Shown: positions 22,750-34,332 of the stretch, one piece after another
How the letters are laid out: every line of letters starts with the position of its first letter
Position numbering within the stretch: position 1 is the first letter of the stretch
DNA from: Gonapodya prolifera JEL478
Taxonomy: Eukaryota > Monoblepharomycota > Monoblepharidomycetes > Monoblepharidales > Gonapodyaceae
Reading direction: 5' to 3'
Length of the DNA stretch: 64,000 bases
Assembly (NCBI GenBank): GCA_001574975.1
Contig: KQ965738.1
Span: forward strand, 550,277-614,276
Translations under genes and position numbers: made by a program
The notes under the pieces: model-generated
What the model was told of the DNA's origin: nothing
Seen by the model: only the letters and a program-made list of their open reading frames with translations
Database searches by the model: none

Positions 22750-24656
22750 TTAGCCGAAAAAAACATTCGTCCACCCTGACCTCAAAGCACCTGGCCTTGC
22801 CCATCTATGGATCAACACCTGAGTGTGAACAGAACAATTCACGGGGATACGACGGACTCACAATTCCAGCAAAAAATTTGCACTTCGTTGTGTATCGGGA
22901 TGAAATGCTGCAGATGGCAACATAGTTTCTACAATATCGTAGATGCGTGAGGGTTTTGCTGGCCTTGTGTCTCCTTTGAAGTGAAAAGTCACAACCAAGA
23001 TGATGAAAAGATGAAAGAATAGCTTCCTTACCTATCTCAACGGGCTTCACAAAATCAACAATCACATCCGGATTTCGTTGATGACGAATGTCTAAATCGC
23101 CATCCTGTTGGGGTCTGTCATACAATATATCGACCCAACATGGATAGCATTCGTCCTCACTTTCCGGAGCACAAGGCAGATCTCAGTACCAGAGCTCAGG
23201 GAATCCGCCGTTATTCTTTGCGAAAGCATGCTGTGGCGCACGTCTTTGTTGCCCACGGTTCGTTTCACCCAAACGATGTTCTCGACATATCGCAAACCCC
23301 AGGTTCCTTCGGAAAGATCAAGTACAGCGGAGACATGACGCTTGGGGGTCCATATCAGAAGGAATCCGCCAGGGACAAGTAAGGAGGGTATGGGTAAAGA
23401 CGACTTCGCCGGAGAAATGGAGAAATGATGAGCAAAGATAACAGGACAGGAGAGGAATTTACTTACAAGCTCAAGAACAGATATTTGATGATCAGCTTCG
23501 TGATTTCCGGGTGTGTTGAGGGGAGGGTCGGCGAGGACGCAATGGTAGCTACTCCCAAGAATTGTCCAGTCCATAGATCTGAAACATGAGCCCCTAATAG
23601 CTCTTAAAAAAATGTGATAAGATCACGCATAGAATATGTTAAAGTAAGAAACCGACGGGGCACACACCTCGCGCAAGGTATGGCGGCAATGGATTCGTCA
23701 GAATATGGTTGTATTCTGTGCGCCCATGTCAAGGGCACGGGAGCGGCAGGTATCCGAGAATAGAATAGAAAAGACCATTTGGAGGATTTGTGGTCCTTGC
23801 CCAACGAAGAGATTCTGTGAACTGGTTTACTGAGTTCAAACGACACTACCATTTTTCATTCTCACTTTGGTGGACCCGACCATATGGCATCATCCGCTTC
23901 TAGAAAGATGCCATTTCTCTCGGTAGTCGCCTTTTGCACAGCCTCATAGCGAGATATTAGGTACCCGCGATCTGCTTCGCGACTGAGAGAATACATCAGT
24001 GCACGCGACTGTCCAGTGGGCGCGCGTCTTCTTTCTTTTGCATCGATGTCTTCACCTCCACTCTCTGATTCAGACGAACTGTCATGCACAGCGAGATCTT
24101 CAAATGGATCAGGTGCAAAATTCTCCGCCTCGGAACCCCTGTTGCCACCAAAATGTTCAGAGGGTGGGGCGTCTCCTCTGCGATCGACTCTTTGGCGCTT
24201 GCGACGGTATCCACTTAAGGTATTCGAATTATAAGCGTCACTTCTCACGTCTGTTGCAATACGGCGGGATTTCAGTTGCTTCGACTTCAACTTCGACCCA
24301 CGTCTACCGGCGCCCGAGGATTCGGAATAGGATGATTCATCACTCGATGGCACCTCAAAAGCAGGTTTAAGATTTCCAACCCGGCCAGGGTGGTGCTCAG
24401 AAGTTGTTTCATTCAACCAGCTTTCTCCGTCTGGGAGCAAAGCCCCACCAAATGTGACCGCATCTCGAACGTTGAAGCGCGATGTTCGAGAGAATACTTC
24501 TTCAAGTTGTTGTACAGAGAGCTGAGCTGAAGTCCGACATGACATCGAAGTCTCGTCATTGCAACTAGGTACATGCAACGGCGCTGCATTCGCGACACCG
24601 GAAGATTGCAAGACAAGTTCCTTCTCGTATCGCTCCAGCTCCTCGAATTTTCTCAT
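22750..24656 (-). CDS. MT-A70 family protein (METTL14/KAR4/MTA-like) with DPPL motif
   Basis: Adenine-N6 methyltransferase-fold protein. The N-terminal roughly 260 residues (from MRKFEELERYEKEL at 24656) are charged and disordered with a basic stretch near 24210. The MT-A70 domain follows: MDWTILGSSYHCVLADPPL, VPGGFLLIWTPKRHV, WGLRYVENIVWVKR, DLDIRHQRNPDVIVDFVKP, IYDIVETMLPSAAFHP. The final block, LLELWARPGALRSGWTNV, appears when an intron at about 22845-22790 is removed, and matches the family's 'LELFGR...RPGW' end. The catalytic tetrad that reads DPPW in active members is DPPL here, like the EPPL of the non-catalytic METTL14. I infer an accessory or altered subunit, perhaps of a DNA 6mA or mRNA m6A complex. 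Exact subfamily is open. Confidence 0.78.
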
Positions 24657-24689
24657 AATGTCATCTTATCAGATAACGAGGGTTGGATG

Positions 24690-24953
24690 TCAATCAGTCA
24701 CCGACAAAGTCATTCTCCATTCGTTCAACGCACCGACTGGCTCATCATCCAGCACGTATCCGACAAAGTGTGATGAGCTTTTTTCCGGGTGAATGCGTTT
24801 GACGATCAAATGAATGAAAATCAAATGTGTTTTCATAGAGTTGTCAACCGGGGTCGATTCAAAAGATGGAACAAGGATCCCATGCATCTCACAAGTTGCG
24901 TACCTAACAAGGGCATTTTGGGCTCCTTTCCGACGTGGGCGCTTTTGGGACAT
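24690..24953 (-). CDS. Small ORF upstream of the MT-A70 gene, unrecognised
   Basis: An 87-codon open frame ending just upstream of the MT-A70 start. It begins MSQKRPRRKGAQNALVRY and ends EPVGALNEWRMTLSVTD. The composition is protein-like but I recognise no family. It could be a small gene, an upstream ORF in the 5' leader, or a missed 5' exon. Simple splicing into the MT-A70 frame that I tried met stops. Low confidence. Confidence 0.25.
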   Translation of the reverse strand: MSQKRPRRKGAQNALVRYATCEMHGILVPSFESTPVDNSMKTHLIFIHLIVKRIHPEKSSSHFVGYVLDDEPVGALNEWRMTLSVTD

Positions 24954-25176
24954 TATTGTTTCTGGACCAAACTTCGAAGACCGAGTGTAAATGTAATCTA
25001 AATTATTGACTCAAAATATTTCGTAGTGTTGCAGAAGCAAGACAGATCTTCAAGAATTCGAGGTAAGAACAATGTAGTGATGTATAGTTGTATTCTATCA
25101 AGAGCATTCAGGATCCATTCCGGCGCAAAGCCGATTTTTATTCTTCCAGTTACGGTATTCGGTACTTCCCAATCCC

Positions 25177-25290
25177 CGCGTCGCCCTCCAACGCAGTCCA
25201 ATTTCATTCGCAAAAGCCTCGCGTCGCCCTCCAACGCACACTTTCGGATCCCACCGTCTCAATCAGCTCCTCGCGTCGCCCTCCAACGCA
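25177..25290. repeat. Three dispersed copies of a 19-bp motif
   Basis: The 19-mer CGCGTCGCCCTCCAACGCA occurs exactly at about 25177-25195, 25220-25238 and 25272-25290. Start-to-start spacings are 43 and 52 bp, and the sequence between copies is unrelated. Copies two and three share extra flanking bases (CCT before, C after). The array lies between the 5' end of the MT-A70 gene and the 3' end of the C2H2 gene. It is too short and irregular for a CRISPR array, so a repeated protein-binding site or a decayed minisatellite is more likely. Confidence 0.8.
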
Positions 25291-25330
25291 CGCAGTCCTC
25301 CTGCGCTCCAAGTGAATTCTACGATGGATA

Positions 25331-26953
25331 TCCACAGACAAGATAGCCCAGTCCGAAGTTCTGCGAGGCACGCGCTATAAGCCCTCAGTTGGAGCTTGGC
25401 AACCCTTTACCACTGGAAAGGGGATGGATTCGATCAGAACGAGCGAGGACGGTACCTTAAGTAACATCAACGTACAGATATGCCTCTTCAGGGCATCCTT
25501 CCTTGTAAACCATTTCTGGCAATCTTGGCATTGGTAGGGCTTCTCCTTCGAGTGCACTGTCGCGTGTCGCAGCAGGTCCGGAGGTCGGTAGAACGTTGCA
25601 CCACAACCTGGTTCACTGCATACGTATGGTCGGTCCCTCGCGTTCTCGTGTACGCGGGCATGAGTCACCCTAAAATGGAAAACACATGAACGCATTCAAA
25701 AGTAGAACGAAAACCATAATTACTTACAAGTTGTATCGGCGACTGAACAAGTGCCCGCACAAGTGACACTGGTACCTCTTGGGAGCGGTGCCGCGATTCC
25801 TAGCGTAACCCGGCATGATAATAGCACCCTCATCGGGGTCAGAACTGGCTTGTCGTCGTCGCCTGGGCTGCTTGGGTGCCTTTCCAGGTGCGGCGAGTCC
25901 ACATTGGTCAAAAACACCATCCGATGACGGTGATGGCGGGCAGAGCGACGACATATCGTCCACTGGTTCCTCCTTGAAATACACCAGCTCCGGAGATGCT
26001 CGCGGGGCCGACTCCGGAGTAGGAGGCGCGGCTGCTAAACTGGATGGCAGTCCCAAACTAGAGAGCAACATGTCCAAGTCCATGTCACTGAACAGCGACA
26101 TGTGCGCTTCCGAGAGTGGTTGTTGAGCCACGGGTACCTCTGGTGAAAGGACGTGTCCCGACGAAATTATTGGTTCCAAACTCGCTTCCAGTTGTGCAAC
26201 CTCAGAAGGCAGATCAAACGGAAATCCGAACTCCTCTCCGAGTGTGGCCTCACAGAAGATGTTGGAATACTCGGAAGGTGCACTAAAATCCATCGACGGC
26301 GATGACTCCGCTGGAAGGAGCTGGGCTCCTTGACTCTCGCTCGCGTTGAAGTCGAACAGAGATTCCAGTAATGTCTCGGGCGTGAACTCATCGCACGAAT
26401 GCAGAGATGTGTTAATAAGATCCGAAGCGACGTTATAACCTCCGGATATGAGCGGGCTAGCGAAAGAGGAAGGAGATGAGCCCACATAGGGAGATTCGCT
26501 TAGCGCTGTGTGGTCGGTGGGTGATGGGGAAGGAAGGAAAGCGAGTTGCGGTTGCGGCTGCAGCTGCGACTGCTGAAGCTGCAGAGACTCTTCCAGCTGC
26601 TTCCTTTGCTGGCGGACGAGAGTGTCCGCGGCGGCTAGAAGCACAAGCCGTTGGACGAACGCATTGCTGTCGAATGCGCTGAAATCGTCGCTCAGCGGTT
26701 GCGTCTGGCTTACAGCGCTGCTCTCAGATAGTGTCCTCTCATATATCCTCCTGGATAGCTCCTCATCATGCTGGGAAATGGCGGAGTGGTAAAGAGAGTC
26801 CAAAAGGCATGCCAGGGAAGATGATTGTCCACTTTCAATTTTCTGAAATTGTCCACTTTCCCGACGACGACAACAACACGGGTGGAGGCGACAAGAATGG
26901 CAGAGGCGGCAAGAATCGACATTTTCTGTTAAGCTGTTTGGGGTAATTTGCAT
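25331..26953 (-). CDS. C2H2 zinc-finger transcription factor
   Basis: Sequence-specific DNA-binding protein with a long Ser/Pro/Gln-rich N-terminal region (MQITPNSLTENVDSCRLCHS, from 26953), a glutamine tract near 26560 and acidic patches resembling activation domains. A basic stretch, PRRRRQ, precedes the fingers. Finger 1, YQCHLCGHLF...RYNLVTHARVH, is split by an intron at about 25728-25680. Finger 2 is YVCSEPGCGATFYRPPDLLRHATVH. Finger 3 is YQCQDCQKWFTRKDALKRHI. Read straight through, finger 3 lacks its second histidine and the protein ends at about 25378. A donor (GTACGT) within it allows splicing to a short exon ending near 25344; neither reading restores a clear CCHH. The feature end is therefore approximate. 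The RKDALKRH knuckle is common in fungal C2H2 factors. Target genes unknown. Confidence 0.82.
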
Positions 26954-27990
26954 AAAACGATGGCTCGGGTACTTGTAGTTTGCGATAGATAGCCCAGGTA
27001 GCTATGCAGTCGCTTCCGGGCGAGGAATGGAGGCCGGAGAGGAAAGAGATATGATTACTTGTTTGATTCCACGATCAGAAAGATTGGAAAAGCAGGGATT
27101 GCTGTTCCAAACGGTTAGAATCGAGAGAGGGTAGTGTGGATACTGTAGCGATAGCGCGACGAAGCGGAGATGCGGATTGAGGAAGGAAGGAAAGAAGAGG
27201 GGAAGGGTTGGGGGGAAGTGGCGATAGGTTGGTTGGCGAGTGCTGGCACTAGGACCTCACAGACTTGCTCAGCAAGCTGGAGGAGCGCGTTCAAGGAGGT
27301 AAAGGATCACCCGCTCGCGAATGAGGGGCGGAAAGAAATTCGGAAGGAATGCCTTGAGGCGAGTTTCGTAATCAAAAGATGCGCTAGTTGGAAGAATAAC
27401 GTGGACTGTATGAGTTCATGCGTGCGTAGCGGAAGACAGATAAACTCATAAAGAAAGGAACGCGTCCTCGAACATAGGAGACCTGCGGAACTTGCTCCCG
27501 AAAGATGCAAATTCAACCCACCTTGATGCTATCGATAGCGGAATGAATACAACCTTAGCACACAGATATGGCAGGTTGTGAAGATAATGATTCCAGATTC
27601 GGCTCAACAGCTCAGCGCCATGTAAAGACGATGAGGAATGATGTTTCGGAAAGAAGCGACACCCCCAAAGATAGAACGAAAGATTGCGATGCGGAGAGTC
27701 CGAAGATGAAACAGACAGTGTAGGCCGGTAGCACAGAAGACGCGATGGGTCAAAGAGTCGCGGAGACTTGGTGCAGAGTGTTCGGATGCAAATCAGGGTG
27801 GAAGAGAAAAACCCTCACCCTAACAGTCGTGCCACCGCACTCAGCCCATGTGCAACAAATGAACTTCCACCGCTTTCCGGGAGCAGATCAGAAGTTACCT
27901 GCTATTTATTATTATCTTCAACGAATGGGTGCTTTTATTCACTTTCACTAGTTCCATGCAGGCCATGCAGGTGTAGCGAAAATACGACTT
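26954..27990. other. Intergenic, about 1 kb: C2H2 gene upstream region
   Basis: The longest gene-free stretch in the window. It lies upstream of the C2H2 factor and downstream of the TCF25 gene end. It is purine-rich in parts (27170-27230, GGAAGGAAGGAAAG type). Short ORFs at 27170-27451, 27307-27516 and 27768-28328 show no family resemblance. It likely holds the C2H2 promoter and 5' leader. I see nothing else. Confidence 0.45.
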
Positions 27991-30674
27991 TTACTGACTT
28001 TCCCCTTCATCGTCAAAGGAGTGATATTGATCACTTTCCTCATCCTCCTCTTCTTCTTGCATCTCACCATCCGCACCCCTGCCCCACAAATTCAAAGACT
28101 GGAGCAGCTCTCGCGCTGGACCACCGTCACCACCACCCAACATCCACCTCAAAAGATTCGGCAAAGATCGCAACGTTCCGTCACGTGCCTGATCCCCGTT
28201 CTCAGTTCCAACTGTTGCTGCCCCAGGTGGAGTATCTTCGTTCGGTAAGGGATTCGGTACATTTTCTTCTTGCTCCCAGCTATCTTCCCCGTCGTCCCAA
28301 TTGCCTGGTGCATTGCGGAAACCGTTAGAGGTCAAGAATTCCTCGTAAGGCGACTGAATTCCCCGCGGGGGAAGTGGATCATGAAGCAACATTCCCCGTT
28401 CCAGCAATTGTTCTGGAATAAGTGCTTGGAGAGTGGGATCATCAGTCAAAAACAGGAAACGGTGAAAGGAAGATGGTTCCAGTAGTCCCATTCCCCGAGA
28501 CACGAAAAGATCTGATCTGATAGATGTGTTATGCGATAGGAACTCGGATACAGTCGTGCGAAGAAATGACAGCTGGGCTGGTGGCGACCAGATGCTGTGG
28601 GACATTGTGGCATAGGCTTTGCAATACCGAAGGGTGCGCGCAGCCACTGATGTTGCATCCCTGTTATCGACAATGAGTGCAAGTTCCATTATGTAACAAG
28701 CGTCCTCAAAGCTCACCGCCCGTCGATCCCAGCCATAGCTTCTCTAATCATCGCGACACCTGGCTCTTCGTCGTGAATGTCAAGTTTGTCATACAAAAGT
28801 GGAATCACCATCGGAAATTGTTTTAGCGCATCTGTAAAGGACATTGTAAAATTCATTCATCTCCGAGGATCCACTGCAAAACGGGCGCTGTCTCACCCAC
28901 GAGCATTTTGGTGCTTCCAACGTGACCGTTTCCGTTCTCTTCCTCCAGGCGATACTCGGCAGCAGCCTTTCCTATAAGTATGTTCGGTAGTGTCCTCAGT
29001 ATGTCGGCGGTCCGAGCGATACTCCTTTCAACTTCCGTCCAGTCTCCTTGTGTGCCCTCCGCGTTCGCCGTGGCCCACTGTGTTGCGATTATCTCGAGTT
29101 CGACGCAGAGATCCCCAAACCACGCTGCTTCTCCTGCCTTGAGGGCTAAGACATCCAAGAAGTTAAACATCCCAAGGGGATCCCAACCATCGTCGCCCCA
29201 CTTCTCCGCAAACGGTTGATCGGGCATCGCCCCACCAGCTGAACCAGACACAAGTGAGGTGCTGAGCATAACTTTCACGGTCTCCAGAGCTGAGCGATGA
29301 CGCGAGCCACGAGACAAGGCCTGTGCGTGCTTGCACAAGGCAATGTGGAAAGTGCGGTTCAAAGGGTTTGAGTAGGGAAGTATCGAGCAAGCCACGGAGC
29401 TTGTGCCAGTAACCGGGACGGCCTTATTTTGAGACGATAAAGTAAACGGAGTGAAGCGGGGATGAAAGGCGACTTCCAGGGCATACAATGACCGATCTAG
29501 TGGCCACAAAAGATGTTACATTGATCGGACTTGAAAATATCCGTAAAAATGACTCCCACCAAGAAGCTCAATGGCTGTCTGATGATCACCCGAATGTCTG
29601 TAAACTTCAGAGAGCGCCAACAAAGTGGAAACGTGGTATGGATGGCGCCGAGCAATTTGAGCGAGAGGGTTGGGGTCGAAAGAATCTGAGGACAACGAAA
29701 TTAGTCTTCCGAAAGTTCTAGCAAGCTTTGACAATGAAAACTTACAGACAGCAGTGAGAAACGCGCGCTCGATCTCCATGTACCTTCCAGAATGCGTATA
29801 TCCGAAAACGTTCACATCCCCCGCACTTCGGATTAATTCCATCTCCAATCCGATCTTCTCGACTCTCGGCCACTCCTCATTCAGTCTCACTAACACGGTT
29901 TTCTTCATGCGGACTCCACCGTCACGTCCTCCTGGCGCACCTCGAGGTCTACGTCGGTTGGCATCATCGTGGAAGTCAGCACCGAGTAGACGCTTCAAGT
30001 CAGCGTCCGGGTCCAAGTACTTTGGGTTCGCGGAGAGAAGAGAACGCCAACGGGGGAAGACAGACGGGCCCACTGTTCTTACTTCCACCGGCTGCTGCTT
30101 GGTAGCTCCAAGTCTTAGGGGAGGTAAATAGGAAGGTACAGCCAGTGGGGTGAATGATCAATACCTTGACTGAATTTCGCGGACAGCCCTCTCGATTTCA
30201 TCTTCGCTCTCCTCCTTTCCAGTACTAGTCGCGCCATTTGCTTTCTCCGTGTTCTGCAGAGCCTTTCCTTTCCCCTTCTTCTTCTTTTTCTTATGCGGAG
30301 CTTGCCGCTGAAAGCGTGGAGTCAAATCTCTTCCCGATGATCAAAAATCACGTTCAAAACATACATTTGACACTGGCGAAGCTCTGTACTCTTCTGCCAC
30401 TGGATCTCCGGTCTCAGCCTCGTTCGAGCTTGTGGGTTCGTCCACATCTTCTCCACCCGCCAACTGAAGATCACACCATTAGATCCCACAGTTCAACGAA
30501 ATTGACTGTTAAAGCGAGCTCCTTGCTGGTTTGCCGTGTCTGACGTACCAAATCGAAGAGGTTGCTGGCTCTTTCGGACGTTCCTTCGATTTCACTTTCA
30601 TTCTCTTCAGCCGCTGCAGCATCAATACGCTCTCTCTCTCTTTGTTGAATAAGCTTCCGAACTTGACGGGACAT
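27991..30674 (-). CDS. RQC1: TCF25 / Rqc1 homologue (ribosome quality control)
   Basis: Component of the ribosome quality control complex, which promotes K48 ubiquitination of stalled nascent chains on 60S subunits with Ltn1. The start MSRQVRKLIQQRERERID at 30674 precedes an acidic region and a Lys-rich block (KKKKKKGKGK, near 30280), typical of the family N-terminus. Then come VFPRWRSLLSANPKYLDPDAD, MEIERAFLTAVC, DPNPLAQIARRHPYHVSTLL, RSLYALEVAFHP, NRTFHIALCKHAQALSRG and a helical-repeat core in the order known for TCF25. Low-complexity acidic C-terminus (EEEEDEESDQYHSFDDEGE) to 27991. At least five introns. Assignment rests on block order and wording, not on a search. Confidence 0.88.
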
Positions 30675-30745
30675 CGTGTCGATTGGGGGCCAACAGAGAG
30701 AATGAATGCAAATGAAATATATTATATGTATGCTAGCATATCCGC

Positions 30746-33700
30746 CTACACTCTTTCCTTCTTCACCACACCTTCGCTATAGTCCGCCTTTCGTTTACCA
30801 AGAACTCCAATTCCCGCCGTCTCTGGTTTTACACCTCCGGGAGCAGGAACGCGATCGGGGGTCTCCCTATTTGACTGCATAAGACGAGTAAGTCGATCTG
30901 CATTACATGTCGCGTGGACAACCTGTGTTGTGATAATTTCATGNGGGGGGGCATGTTTGGATATCAACCTTGAGGAAAGCAGGTTTGGTCCTCACCTTCC
31001 CATCGGCCCACACTGCGTTCCGTATCATCCAAGCCTCCGCGTCCTCATCCCAATACTTCTCCAATTTTTCCCCACAAATCGGGCATCCACCAGCAATTAC
31101 AGTGTCATCTTCGGGAGATATAATACTTGGTGGTGGCGGGGGAGGTTCTTTGAATCCAGAGTCATCTGAGGCGATGACGGCACCAGCTCCGGGCGCCCCT
31201 TCGAACGGATTTTTGTCCTCCACAGCCGCCACTTCACGTGTGTTGACCCAATCTTCTTCGGGAAGAAACCAGTCTCGGCCGACGATCTTCCTTGTTTTCT
31301 CACGTAACCGACGGTTCTGCCTAAAGTGCCAATCCAAGTGGGCGGAGTAGCGGTGCTTACCGTCGTCCGAAGGGGGAAATCGAAATCCACACTGTCGACA
31401 TTGAATCGAGAGTATCTGATACAAGAGGTGATAAGGTGGAGGGTCTCGACGTCTTGGAACGTCGTCGCAGGCTGAGTCCTGGTCACGATGAATGCAGATC
31501 AATGAAACGCACCTGTTGATATCTTCCGATGTCAATCTTATCTGATAATGCTCCTTTCCTGGCAAGGCTTTCCCGTCCTTCTTGAATTTGCCCGTAAAAT
31601 CATCGTCAATATCAGGGGTCAACCCCCTGATCGCTGGCCAGACTCCTGGCTGCAGTTCAGCGGTTGCGGATCCCGTAGACCCTTGCATTGGCGTCATTGT
31701 TGGGGCATTGAGCCCAAGAACAGGAGCGGAGGGTCCCGTTAATCCAATTGGGACACCACCGCCAAGCGTCATAGGTGGCGGTATTCCGGGAATTGAGAAC
31801 GTTGACGCCATTACATCGAGACCGGGAAGAGAATTTACAGACTGCGCTGAAGGAGTTTGAACCTGTGGTATCATTTGCACGGGGTTGACGACGGACGAGG
31901 CGGCAGCTGGGAAAGTAGCGATAAACAAGGAGTGAACTTGAGTGGCGACAGTAACAAGAGATGCATTGTCAAGAGTGTTTGATTGAACAAGAGAATTTAA
32001 CTGCCACCATGCCAATGTTTGCAGCAGAAGTAACAGTCCGCCAATGAGCAGGAAACCAACAGATCGGTGAGTGACGCTCTTGTCTCAGTGACACCGCAAG
32101 AACGTACCCCTTCCAGCGCTGCCAATTGGTTACCCTCAATTCCGCTGCTAGCGCTTGGCCCGTAGCTACTCGCCATCGCGCGCTTTGCGTTGAGCAGCGC
32201 ACGTAGTTCCAGATCTAAGAGACGCGTATCAACAGTCGGTGTCATGCCAGTATTATTATTGAAAGAGCTATGAACAGAGGTTGAACTTGAGGCGGCCATA
32301 AGGGGAAGGGAAAATGAAGAGGAAGTTTGAGGTGGGAGCTATGGGGAAAGAGAAGTGTTAGCAAGGAGACAACAAACGCTATTCCGAGATATGTGTCATA
32401 GGCAGAGTAAAGAAATCTCGTTCCGCGTCCCTTCAGTCAAAGTATGAAAAGGTTGGAATGGGAACCGCCATCCAATTCCAATGGTGTGGGAAATGGACCA
32501 CACACACACAACAATGCTTGGGCGCAACAAAACCACAAAAGTTGCAAAAAGTAAAAAAAAAAAAAAAAAAAAACTGCCGCTACGATGAACAAATAGTGTA
32601 CGAGGGACCCAATCGGCTACAATCACAAGGCTAGTTGCACCAAATGCGTCCGATAAATTTTTTTTAATAACTTTTTCAACGTGTGAGCAGATTTTTTTTT
32701 GCAAAGTGGAGCAAGAAGAAGCATTCGCATGTTTCAACCGTGATCCCCTCATCGCGCACACTCGGTACTCTCACAGTATATACCACATTTCCTCTCCCCT
32801 CCATTCCGCGCTTGATGGCACTGAGCCCCACCCCTCCACTCACCTCCATGCGAGAACTTATTGTTCCCCCATATCTCTGCATTCGCTTCGCAGAACCTGC
32901 CCCTAAGGCGGCAGCAGCCACGCCAATCGCGTTGGACACTGACATCGAGCCATTGGCCATGGTCGCGGTGTCCCGACCTCCCTGGCGTATCGATCCTACA
33001 ACTGGTGTTCCAGACACATCCCGATTCCCCATCGGAGGCGATGGTGGGGGTGGGGTGGTCCGGTTCGCAAATGACCGGAAAGCAGGGGGTGTTGGCGACC
33101 GCGATGGAGAACGACGACTAATTTTCGACGAAAGTACGATAACAGAGATCACCACGTCTGCCAGGTGTTGTGCACGTACTTGTAATCAGAGTTGTCAAGT
33201 CCAGGCAACCCAGCATCCCAATTAGTATCATAGCTGGGTGCGCCTGTATTATCCCAGTTCGAATGTCTGGTCCCTAATTCATAATTACCACCTCCTCGAC
33301 CATGTGTAGCCCCCCGCGCGCCAAAGGCAGCGTCCGTACCCCACACAAAATTTTGCTGTTCTCTCCGCTCTGCATCCTTAAATCCTTTGACAACGCCATT
33401 GAGGCGAGTCAGTACCTCTTTAGGAAAAACGGTCTGTTGAGGTGGATTTCCTCCACTTCCGTTCGCTTGTGCGCCCCAAGTACCAATCATTCTTTCCATT
33501 CGATCTCTCGTGTCCTGATCGACAGAAGCATATGCAGCAGAGAACACTGGGACAATATTTCGAGCGAAGAGAGTTGGATATGGTGGTCCAACAAGCTTGC
33601 ATATGGAGTCAATCAGATACAGGGAAGGGAGCTTTTGTGGTGCAGGAGCCTGAGAGAGAGAACGATTTATCAGTATGAGTTTCGCTTCCGGTGGCGACAT

Positions 33701-33968
33701 GACTTCACAAATCATCGAAAATCATAATCGCGGCATGGTAATTCATCTAGAAGGGTTTCAAATGAACTTTTGAACTCACAGTTCGGATCCTTTCCTCGAT
33801 TGCTTGCACAATAATCGGTGCTGCCTGTTCGTTCTCCTGAGCAACAGTCGTCAATGCGTGGATAAGAGGGCGAACATTCTGGGTGAGGTCTGAAAGACCC
33901 GACTTGAACTCATCCCGGAGGGCGGCGAGTTCCAAATGAGACATCTGAGACGCCATGTCAGGAGCCAA
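30746..33968 (-). CDS. PCF11: PCF11: CTD-interacting pre-mRNA cleavage and termination factor
   Basis: Subunit of cleavage factor IA that couples RNA polymerase II CTD binding to 3'-end cleavage and termination. The CID domain spans about 33950-33300: EFKSGLSDLTQNVRPLIHAL, EENEQAAPIIVQAIEERI-type helix, then LPSLYLIDSICKLVGPPY and RNIVPVFSAAYASVDQDTRD. A Pro/Ser-rich linker (33155-32840) and further disordered exons (32299-31560) follow. The C-terminal zinc modules are CRQCGFRFPPSDDGKHRYSAH (31390) and CPICGEKLEKYWDEDAEAWM with VVHATCNADRLTRL. The last two join if an intron with donor GTGAGG near 31000 is removed. The unknown base at 30944 lies inside this intron and does not affect the protein. 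The intron near 32300-32840 contains a roughly 20-base A-run. The start is probably MASQMSHLEL, just inside the 33968 end. Confidence 0.88.
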
Positions 33969-34332
33969 CTACGAGGCTGGAGGACAAGAGGGAACCGCCA
34001 CGAACGTAGGGATGGTTGCCGGCCCTTTTTAAAGTGAGTTTTCACCACCCAGTTTTGTCGATTTCAGCTGAACTGCTGAACACCCGAGAAATTCGGACTG
34101 TAGAGCTCAAGGCTTCTGAACTCATTATCTTCTGTTGTACTACGTGAACGCAATTACCTTATTTTATCATTGTCCTTTTGAGCTTGAGGAAAACAAATGA
34201 TATTGGTTGGTGGGAGAATTTTCAAATGCATGACTGTGCTTCGTTTTGAAATAATTACATGTGGTTGAAGTGAATTGGGGGGGAGTGGGTTGGATTGGGG
34301 ATTGCCAGTTTCACTGGAATCTTCAACAGACA
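33969..34332. promoter_or_regulatory. Divergent promoter region between PCF11 and the PRP38B-like gene
   Basis: About 360 bp between divergent starts of two pre-mRNA processing genes. It is AT-rich with a TTATTTTATCATT stretch near 34160. No specific element recognised and no coding potential of note. Confidence 0.45.

Noticed and set aside
25177-25290. Possible CRISPR-like array
   Set aside because: Only three 19-bp units with unequal spacers in a eukaryotic intron-rich genome and no cas genes.
30944-30944. Unknown base in a G-run that seems to break the PCF11 frame
   Set aside because: Splicing from the GTGAGG donor to the CACAACACAG acceptor removes it; the joined protein reads ADGKVVHATCNADR.
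32553-32574. A-run, considered as the poly(A) tail of a retroposed copy (similar runs near 5200 and 52715)
   Set aside because: No adjacent element body or target-site duplication; the first two lie in introns as T-runs on the coding strand.
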